Below, piece after piece: positions 7,546 through 12,873 of a DNA stretch of 32,119 nucleotides. The notes below the pieces were generated by a model that saw nothing but the letters and a program-made list of their open reading frames with translations, made no database searches and was not told the origin of the DNA. Both the position numbers and the translations under genes were made by a program. How positions within the stretch are numbered: position 1 is the stretch's first letter; each line of letters begins with the position of its first letter. Source of the stretch: Candidatus Kuenenia stuttgartensis (lineage in GTDB: Bacteria > Planctomycetota > JAKEIC01 > DYIT01); assembly GCA_020723505.1 (NCBI GenBank), contig DYIT01000044.1:1-32119 (forward strand), written 5' to 3'.

Positions 7546-8415
7546 ATGCTTCCTTCATATCTGGCCAATCTCGTCGGCCATGGCGGCGGAAGCGCTTCGG
7601 GCGCAGCCGGCAGGGCGATTCGCGCGTACGAGGCTTATGAAGACGGGGAGTACGGGGAAGCCGAAACGCTGGCGAAAAAGGCCCTGTCCCAGGCGGGAAA
7701 GGAGGCGGGAGCTTCCGCAGCAGCCCGATTCCTGGGAAATCTCGTGCTTGCCCTGGTCTATTCCGCAGCGGAGATGGATGCAGAGGCGGACAGGCACTTC
7801 AATTCCTGCAGCCTGGATTTCCCGGACGACCCGCTTCTGCTGTACAGCAAGGCGGAATTCGAGACTAGGCGGTGGAACTTCAAGGAGGCCGCCGCGCTGC
7901 TCGACAGGTGCTCGCACCCCGGGGAACTCGAAGCGGACTTCGCGTACCTGAGGGCGACGATCATGGAATTCCTCCAGGATTTCGCCAAAGCGGAGCAGCT
8001 GTTCGCGGAAGCGGAGAAGCATGATCCGGATTCATACCCCCGGCCTTTCAGAATAAGCGATGCCGACGCGGACGCCATCGTGAGGAGACTGCTCGATACC
8101 CTGCCCTACGACATCAGGCAGGAGCTGACGAACCTGGTCGTCGAGATGGTTGAGGTCCCCAATCCCGCGATAGACCGCCAGGGGGGCCTGGACCCGTTCG
8201 TGTGCGGGTATTTCTTCGGATACGACTCCAGCCTGCCTGCCATGACAACCGGCTTGGGAGCCCAGGGGATTATCAGGGTCTTCAAGAGGAACCTCGAGCG
8301 CTACTCTTCATCAGCCGTGGAGATTGAGGACATGCTCAGGACGACCTTCTATCATGAAATCGGGCACGCCCTGGGATTCGACGAGGAAGGGCTCGACGAC
8401 ATGGGGCTGGGTTAG
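7546..8415 (+). CDS. TPR-zincin metallopeptidase (PF06262/DUF1025-like)
   Basis: The 289-residue protein joins an N-terminal helical repeat region of TPR type (about residues 20-165: EAYEDGEYGEAETLAKKAL, AKAEQLFAEAEKHDPD) to a C-terminal small zincin domain. The zincin part has the family start IVRRLLDTLPYDIRQEL and the metal-binding motif HEIGHALGF (H270, E271, H274). An acidic EEGLDDMGL tail at the very end supplies a candidate third ligand. There is no signal peptide, so it is probably cytoplasmic. PF06262 proteins are usually about 120 residues without TPRs. The ATG at 7546 has GGAG seven bases upstream; a TTG at 7516 would add ten residues but has no better ribosome site. The substrate is unknown; TPRs suggest a protein partner. 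Confidence 0.82.
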   Translation: MLPSYLANLVGHGGGSASGAAGRAIRAYEAYEDGEYGEAETLAKKALSQAGKEAGASAAARFLGNLVLALVYSAAEMDAEADRHFNSCSLDFPDDPLLLYSKAEFETRRWNFKEAAALLDRCSHPGELEADFAYLRATIMEFLQDFAKAEQLFAEAEKHDPDSYPRPFRISDADADAIVRRLLDTLPYDIRQELTNLVVEMVEVPNPAIDRQGGLDPFVCGYFFGYDSSLPAMTTGLGAQGIIRVFKRNLERYSSSAVEIEDMLRTTFYHEIGHALGFDEEGLDDMGLG

Positions 8416-8438
8416 CCGGCTATGAAGAGGTGCGCGAC

Positions 8439-8450
8439 GGGGGGGGGGGG
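8439..8450 (+). repeat. Homopolymer tract of 12 G
   Basis: Twelve consecutive G residues lie 24 bases after the metallopeptidase stop. Tracts of this length are prone to slippage in the cell and to sequencing or assembly error. It lies inside the unaccepted open frame 8422-8682. Confidence 0.95.
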
Positions 8451-8694
8451 CGTTCGGGGATTGGGCCGGAGGGCCGGGAGGTTCGGGGATAGTCGTGAAA
8501 TTTCGGATTTCAATATGGCCGCAAAGAGGCGCAAGAGGCGCAGACTTGAACTACCGAAGACACCTCAGAAACCGAAGAAGCAGAAACAGGAGGAATACGG
8601 GAGCCAACCGCCCGAAGATTCCCGGACTCTTCACCGCTGTGGGGTGGCTCAGGTCCTTGACCTGCCGCAGAGGCCCGTCTAGAATGCCCACGAC

Positions 8695-8710
8695 TCGAAC
8701 GTTCGTTCGA
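8695..8710. promoter_or_regulatory. Palindromic operator, probable TetR autoregulatory site
   Basis: Inverted repeat TCGAACG-TT-CGTTCGA, with 7-bp perfect arms and a 2-base centre, lies 25 bases upstream of the TetR start at 8735. TetR-family dimers commonly bind such dyads at their own promoter. If translation began at the ATG at 8684, the site would fall inside the gene, which favours the later start. Confidence 0.6.
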
Positions 8711-8734
8711 CAAATCGCTGGTTCGGGCGGGAAA

Positions 8735-9358
8735 ATGCCGGACATATCCTACAGGAACCTTGCCGAAAGCAGGCACCTCAGGACCGACGAGAGGCTTGCG
8801 ACCATACTGCATGCGGCTGCGAGAATAATGGCCGACGAGGGATACGAAAGGGCGACGATTCGCAAGGTCGCCGCATCGGTCGGCGCGAGCATCGCGAGCC
8901 TCTACTATTATTTCAACAGCAAGGAAGAGCTTCTGTACCAGATTCAGTACTGCACGTTCAAAACTCTGCTCGACAACCTGGACGAGTCCCTTGAAAACGT
9001 TTCCGATCCGGACGGCAGGATTCGCGTCCTCATCAGGAATCACCTGGATCACTTTTTCAGGAACCTGAACGAGCTCAAGGTCTGCTCACACGAGCTGGAG
9101 ACCCTCAAGGGGGCGTATTACGAAAGCGTGAAAGAGCTCCGGAAAACGTATTTCAGGACGGCTCTCGGAATAGTGGTCGATCTCCTTAAGGACTCCGGCA
9201 ACACGACCCTCGATCCCAAGCTCACCACGTTGAACCTTTTCGGGATGCTCGATTGGATTTACACCTGGTACGACCCGGAGACGGGGCCTTCGGAGAGGAA
9301 GGCCTCCAACCAGATTACGTGTCTCTTCCTGAACGGAATCAGGAGTCCGTCAAGGTAG
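8735..9358 (+). CDS. TetR-family transcriptional regulator
   Basis: The 207-residue protein has a standard TetR DNA-binding domain: helix-turn-helix at about residues 40-60 (ATIRKVAASVGASIASLYYYF) followed by NSKEELL. The C-terminal 130 residues form the variable ligand-binding and dimerisation half, ending in the usual WxYTWYDP-type segment seen in regulators of acyl-CoA and lipid metabolism. The ATG at 8735 has only a weak ribosome site (GGCGGGAAA). An in-frame ATG at 8684 exists, but the operator-like palindrome lies between the two starts. A single base separates it from the ferredoxin gene, so the two are co-transcribed. The effector is not known from sequence; an acyl-CoA ligand is a guess by analogy. 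Confidence 0.9.
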   Translation: MPDISYRNLAESRHLRTDERLATILHAAARIMADEGYERATIRKVAASVGASIASLYYYFNSKEELLYQIQYCTFKTLLDNLDESLENVSDPDGRIRVLIRNHLDHFFRNLNELKVCSHELETLKGAYYESVKELRKTYFRTALGIVVDLLKDSGNTTLDPKLTTLNLFGMLDWIYTWYDPETGPSERKASNQITCLFLNGIRSPSR

Positions 9359-9359
9359 C

Positions 9360-9644
9360 ATGAAAGCAGCCTATGGTTTCAAGGACTCCAAGGGGGAGTT
9401 CTTCATCGTCGTCGACATCGACCAGTGCGACGGATGCGGCGCATGCGCCGAGGCCTGCCCTGCAAGGGTGCTCGAGATAGCCGCGAGCGACTGCGATCAC
9501 CTTTCGGATGACGAGACGGCCAGGGTGAGGGAAGAACAACTGGCCAGGCTCAGGTCGGCATGCGCGGGCTGCAAGCGCGGAGGATCGAAGAAGCTTCCGT
9601 GCACCTCCGCCTGCCCCAGGGGAGCCATGTCGCACACGTGGTAG
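9360..9644 (+). CDS. Two-cluster ferredoxin-like 4Fe-4S protein
   Basis: The 94-residue protein has one canonical 4Fe-4S motif CDGCGACAEACP (C23, C26, C29, C33) and a second, wider set CAGC-x9-CTSACP (C68, C71, C81, C85). An extra C45 lies between them. The second arrangement, with a long insertion between cysteines 2 and 3, resembles electron-transfer subunits of molybdoenzyme complexes more than classical 2[4Fe-4S] ferredoxins. There is no signal peptide, so it is cytoplasmic. It starts one base after the TetR stop, with AAGG just ahead, and is probably translationally coupled to it. Its redox partner is not in the window. Confidence 0.88.
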   Translation: MKAAYGFKDSKGEFFIVVDIDQCDGCGACAEACPARVLEIAASDCDHLSDDETARVREEQLARLRSACAGCKRGGSKKLPCTSACPRGAMSHTW

Positions 9645-9649
9645 AAGAG

Positions 9650-9697
9650 CCCGGACCAGCCGGAATCCGACGGAATTCGGGTCCCGGCCAGTCCGGG
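9650..9697. terminator. Possible weak hairpin between convergent genes
   Basis: CCCGGAC (9650-9656) and GTCCGGG (9691-9697) form 7-bp arms around a 34-base loop that is itself rich in CCGG-type repeats. It fills the gap between the convergent ferredoxin and methyltransferase-like genes. No T-run follows on either strand, so it is at best a weak terminator. Confidence 0.25.
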
Positions 9698-10432
9698 TCA
9701 CGATTCCTCTCCCGGTCCGTCCTGGAATACGAAGGAAAGCTGCTCCGCGGAGTCGAGCCCGTCATCCGCCTCGGGGAGGGCAACGGAGGGGGTTCCGCCC
9801 GCGGCCCTGATGCGGGCCGCCGCGCCTTCGATGCGCAGGCCGGCCGAATCACAGCCCCAATAGTTCCTTCCCAGGCCCGCGCATGCGGCTCCAAGCGCCC
9901 CCGCTCCAAGGAAGGGGTCGAGCACGAGTTCCCCGGGGTACGAGCTCAGCTTCAGGATTTGCTCGAACAGAGCCGACTGCCCGTCATGATGACGCCCTGG
10001 CCGGACCGGCGTGGAGAGGATACCGGGCAGGGATCCTCCGTTGCGAATCCTGCAGCCGTTCTCGAAGAGCAGAAGGTATCCGAGCCCGGGATTGCCGCCC
10101 TCGGGGTCTTCCATGCCGCCGTCGAGCACCACTGCTTTTGCCAGGCGGAAACCGGCGTTTTCGGCGGCCGGCCTGGCCGCGAACATGTCGTCGAAGCCGC
10201 AGAAGAGGTAGAAGTGGCGGTCGCGTCTCAAGACGCGGCGAATCTCGGGGAACAGGTCCGCAAGGGCGTCAGGCGCGGGAAAAGGGGCAGGCGGGCGGCG
10301 GGGTCCGGCCGGGTATCCCGGCTCCATGCGAGCCGGATCAGCGACGACGACGTCCGCAGATTCGGATTTCATCCTGCGGAGCCAGGACACGGGATTGGAC
10401 CGGCTCAGCCTGAACCACGCGCTCTCCGCCAT
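9698..10432 (-). CDS. DNA-methyltransferase-like protein (N4/N6 type) with altered catalytic motif
   Basis: The 244-residue protein follows the order of the beta-class DNA methylases (PF01555). The catalytic-loop position comes first, ADVVVADPARME (D32-P33-A34-R35), then the VLRRDRHFYLFCGF strand. The SAM-binding motif LVLDPFLGAGALGAACAGLG (about residues 169-188) and GRNYWGCD come last. Active relatives have DPPY or NPPY at the first motif; here it is DPAR, so amine methylation may be lost or altered. No restriction enzyme or specificity gene lies nearby. The ATG at 10432 falls 11 bases after the PQQ lipoprotein stop. The open frame extends upstream to 10681 only as a shadow of that gene. 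It could be a methylase with unusual chemistry or a degenerate SAM-binding protein. Confidence 0.72.
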   Translation of the reverse strand: MAESAWFRLSRSNPVSWLRRMKSESADVVVADPARMEPGYPAGPRRPPAPFPAPDALADLFPEIRRVLRRDRHFYLFCGFDDMFAARPAAENAGFRLAKAVVLDGGMEDPEGGNPGLGYLLLFENGCRIRNGGSLPGILSTPVRPGRHHDGQSALFEQILKLSSYPGELVLDPFLGAGALGAACAGLGRNYWGCDSAGLRIEGAAARIRAAGGTPSVALPEADDGLDSAEQLSFVFQDGPGEES

Positions 10433-10443
10433 TGCGACCGCTG

Positions 10444-11658
10444 CTATTTGAACGGGTTCGGGTTGGATTCCTGCAGTGCGAAGAGGAACCCTCTCCTGTT
10501 CACGAGGTAAAGTACGTCGTCCTGGTCGTTGGTGAGGACGAACTGGAAGTCGGGAAGGGGGAATTCGGCCCTTCTCCGGCCCGTCTTCTTTTCGAGGACC
10601 ACGAGCACGTTGCCTTCCCTCAGGATGTAGACCAGGTCTTTTCCGCTGAAGACCATCCTGAGCCCTTTTTCGAAATCCCACGCCTTCTGGCCGGTCTTTA
10701 TGTCGACAGCGTAGAGGACGGCATTTCCAGCGAGTCCGTATTCGTCCAGGACCTCCTCGGCCCTCACGTAGACCTGATCGTCGTCCGCGGCCGGCTCTGT
10801 CTCAATCGGCCCTCCGGCGGGGAACAGCCACACGGGCGGGGGGCCTGCGAACCTGTTCAGCGCATGCAGGTTGTAGTCGAGCCCGCCGATGTACATGACG
10901 CCCTTCCTGATGTAGGGAGGGGCGATAATCTGCTTTCCCGTCTCGTAGATCCAGGTGGGTTTGCCCTTCGTTGAGTCGACTGCATAGGCTTTCCGGTCGA
11001 GGCTCGTGAAGTACAGGACGTTCTCCTCCACGATGGGCGTCGCCCGGACCAGGTCGCCAGTGCTGAAGAACCACTCCTCGATTGCCTCCAGCGAGCCGAG
11101 GAACTCGCCCCCGGAGGTCTTGGGATTCTGCACGGATTCCTTGAAAGCGTATAGCCTGGGGAGGTCGCCGGCCGCGATATACAGATAGAAGTCATTGGCG
11201 CAGGCCGGGGATCCCTGAACGAACGGAAGCATCTTCTTCCACTTCACGTCGCCGCCCTTGCGCCAGATGCAATGGACGAGCTCCCTGGAAACCAGGTAGA
11301 CGTATTCCTTGCTGACCGCAGGGGGATACTTGAGGGGGTAGTCGAGGTTATAGATCCATCTCACGACCCCGAGGTTCCGGTCGAGAAGGACGATTTTGTT
11401 GCGCGACGTCTCGATGAAGAGCATGTCCTCCTTGAGGAACGCCCGTCTAATGAGCTCTCCGGCGAGGATGTGCGAGTCCCATTTGCGGTACAAGGGCAGC
11501 CGGTCGAGCTTGAGACTGAGCTGCTGGAAATTCTCCGTCTTCTCACCCTCGGTCCAGGGGAGGTAGTCCGGCTGGACTTCCTGCTGGCAGCCCGCGCAAA
11601 CGAGCAGAACGAGCGGGATTGCGCCAAGGGCGACGCATCTTTCGGAAAATCTCCTCAT
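10444..11658 (-). CDS. PQQ-like beta-propeller lipoprotein (BamB-like fold)
   Basis: The 404-residue product has an N-terminal signal ending LLVCAGC (C24, a plausible lipid cysteine with an unusual -3 residue) and repeated PQQ-type blade signatures: LLDRNLGVVRWIYNL, YAVDSTKGKPTWIYETG, YAVDIKTGQKAWDFEKG, VVLEKKTGRRRAEFPL. The length and blade pattern match BamB-like and other outer-membrane-anchored propellers. It lacks the residues needed to call a quinoprotein dehydrogenase, so a scaffold or binding role is more likely. It overlaps the upstream coiled-coil gene by 4 bases (ATGA) and has GAGGAG eight bases before the ATG. It is therefore translationally coupled to that small protein, which may be a functional partner. 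Confidence 0.82.
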   Translation of the reverse strand: MRRFSERCVALGAIPLVLLVCAGCQQEVQPDYLPWTEGEKTENFQQLSLKLDRLPLYRKWDSHILAGELIRRAFLKEDMLFIETSRNKIVLLDRNLGVVRWIYNLDYPLKYPPAVSKEYVYLVSRELVHCIWRKGGDVKWKKMLPFVQGSPACANDFYLYIAAGDLPRLYAFKESVQNPKTSGGEFLGSLEAIEEWFFSTGDLVRATPIVEENVLYFTSLDRKAYAVDSTKGKPTWIYETGKQIIAPPYIRKGVMYIGGLDYNLHALNRFAGPPPVWLFPAGGPIETEPAADDDQVYVRAEEVLDEYGLAGNAVLYAVDIKTGQKAWDFEKGLRMVFSGKDLVYILREGNVLVVLEKKTGRRRAEFPLPDFQFVLTNDQDDVLYLVNRRGFLFALQESNPNPFK

Positions 11659-11912
11659 TCCTCTGACTCCTCAAGGCATTCGGACAGGTTGATTCCATGC
11701 TGGGATTCGTAGTTCTGCAGCTTCTCAATCCTCTTGATGTCCTCTTCTATCCTGTTCACGAGCTTGAAAATGTAGGGTCTGCCTCTCAGGCGGTCCTTGA
11801 GATCGTTGAGCATCCTCTCCCAGGAACCGAAGTAGAGCTCATCTCTCAGCGTTATGAGCATCCGGTCCTGCTGGGTCAGCGATTTTATGAATTCCTTGTG
11901 TGAAGCATCCAT
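11655..11912 (-). CDS. Conserved small coiled-coil protein of unknown function
   Basis: The 85-residue product is highly charged and helical (QQDRMLITLRDELYFGSW, LVNRIEEDIKRIEKLQN), with no signal peptide or cysteine motif and an acidic end (LEESEE). I do not recognise a named family. The ATG at 11912 is preferred because a longer frame, to 11987, would run through the promoter at 11959-11987. The ribosome site is weak. It is the first gene of the minus-strand operon and overlaps the PQQ lipoprotein start by 4 bases, so the two are probably made together. Confidence 0.7.
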   Translation of the reverse strand: MDASHKEFIKSLTQQDRMLITLRDELYFGSWERMLNDLKDRLRGRPYIFKLVNRIEEDIKRIEKLQNYESQHGINLSECLEESEE

Positions 11913-11958
11913 TGCAGAGTCCCGGTAGACCCGCCTGCTATAAAATGAAACTCGGACG

Positions 11959-11987
11959 AAAATAACCGGTCCATGCCCGCGTGTCAA
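11959..11987 (-). promoter_or_regulatory. Sigma70-type promoter, minus strand
   Basis: TTGACA (11982-11987) and TATTTT (11959-11964) are 17 bases apart. Initiation near 11952 gives a leader of about 40 bases before the ATG at 11912. It is divergent from the plus-strand promoter at 12026-12053. Confidence 0.65.
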
Positions 11988-12025
11988 TATTTTTCATGGG
12001 ATGGCGGCAAAATAGTCTCCGGAAG

Positions 12026-12053
12026 TTGACACCCGCGCCTTCCGTAATAGAAT
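12026..12053 (+). promoter_or_regulatory. Sigma70-type promoter for the yggS operon
   Basis: A perfect TTGACA (12026-12031) is followed after 16 bases by TAGAAT (12048-12053), a 5/6 match. A second TATAAT at 12061-12066 has no matching -35. Initiation near 12060 gives a leader of about 75 bases. Confidence 0.7.
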
Positions 12054-12135
12054 TATGCCTTATAATCGAAATCGGCAGGCCGCCGGGAATCCCCAATGCA
12101 TGCGGGCTGGCGGCGGACGTTGGATCGGTCATGAA

Positions 12136-12873
12136 ATGACGGAACCGGGCAGGACCCGGGAAATACTGGCGGCCAACCTCGAAAGGATTCGCCGCTGCAT
12201 CGAATCCGCGGCCTCGAAGGCCGGGAGAGACCCGGCCGGCGTGGCACTCGTGGCTGTGACGAAAACGCAGCCCGCATCCGTCGCCGGGGTTCTTGTCGGC
12301 CTGGGCGTTGCCGACCTCGGCGAGAACCGCGTTCAGGAAGCCGAGAAGAAGGCGGCCGAAGTCGGGAGCGGGGCCGTCTGGCACATGATTGGCCGGCTGC
12401 AGACCAACAAGGTCAGGAAAGCGCTCAGGGTGTTCTCGACGATTCATTCCGTGGATTCCGCGCGTCTTGCGGGGATTATCAGCAGGGAGGCTGCTTCCGA
12501 ATGCCCGGGGCGCGGAATTCCGGTTTACCTCGAGGTGAACGTGTCCGGCGAAGCTTCCAAGTCCGGCTTCAGGCCCTCGGACGTCACCGGCGCGGTCGAA
12601 GCCCTTCGAGGCTTCCCCAACCTCGACCTGATGGGTCTCATGACCATGGCCCCGTATTCGGCGGATCCCGGAGCATGTCGGCCCTATTTCGCCGGACTCA
12701 GGCAGATTAGGGACCGGATTGCTCCTTCATGGCCCGGAGGGAGGGATCCCGGCCTTTCCATGGGGATGTCGGGGGATTTCATGGCTGCCGTGGAGGAGGG
12801 CGCCACCGTCGTCAGAATCGGATCAGCCCTTTTCGAAGGAATCAGCAGGGACGAGCATGACGGCCAGGCTTGA
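12136..12873 (+). CDS. yggS: PLP-binding homeostasis protein, YggS/PROSC family
   Basis: The 245-residue protein is a single-domain TIM-barrel PLP carrier that keeps free pyridoxal phosphate in balance. The cofactor lysine lies in VALVAVTKTQ (K43). Other family landmarks are LGENRVQEAEKK, WHMIGRLQTNK, IHSVDS, LEVNVSGEASKSGF, LMGLMTMAPY and the phosphate-binding end LSMGMSGDFMAAVEEGATVVRIGSALFE. The length is normal. The ATG at 12136 is chosen because the family homology begins just after it and the frame upstream runs into the promoter; the ribosome site is weak. The last 17 bases overlap the kinase start. YggS beside YggU, as here, is a common bacterial arrangement. Confidence 0.95.
   Translation: MTEPGRTREILAANLERIRRCIESAASKAGRDPAGVALVAVTKTQPASVAGVLVGLGVADLGENRVQEAEKKAAEVGSGAVWHMIGRLQTNKVRKALRVFSTIHSVDSARLAGIISREAASECPGRGIPVYLEVNVSGEASKSGFRPSDVTGAVEALRGFPNLDLMGLMTMAPYSADPGACRPYFAGLRQIRDRIAPSWPGGRDPGLSMGMSGDFMAAVEEGATVVRIGSALFEGISRDEHDGQA

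Larger units (their letters stand above)
8416..8734 (+). other. Gap with no convincing gene, between metallopeptidase and TetR genes
   Basis: This 319-base stretch holds a 12-G run, a short very basic open frame (8422-8682) that I do not accept as a gene, and the palindromic TetR-type operator near its right end. No clear sigma70 promoter or terminator hairpin was seen. It may be decayed coding sequence or the TetR promoter region. Confidence 0.5.

Noticed and set aside
8422-8682. 86-residue basic open frame after the metallopeptidase gene
   Set aside because: It passes through the 12-G tract, has a poor ribosome site, a Lys/Arg-rich low-complexity product and no family match. I describe it only as part of the gap.
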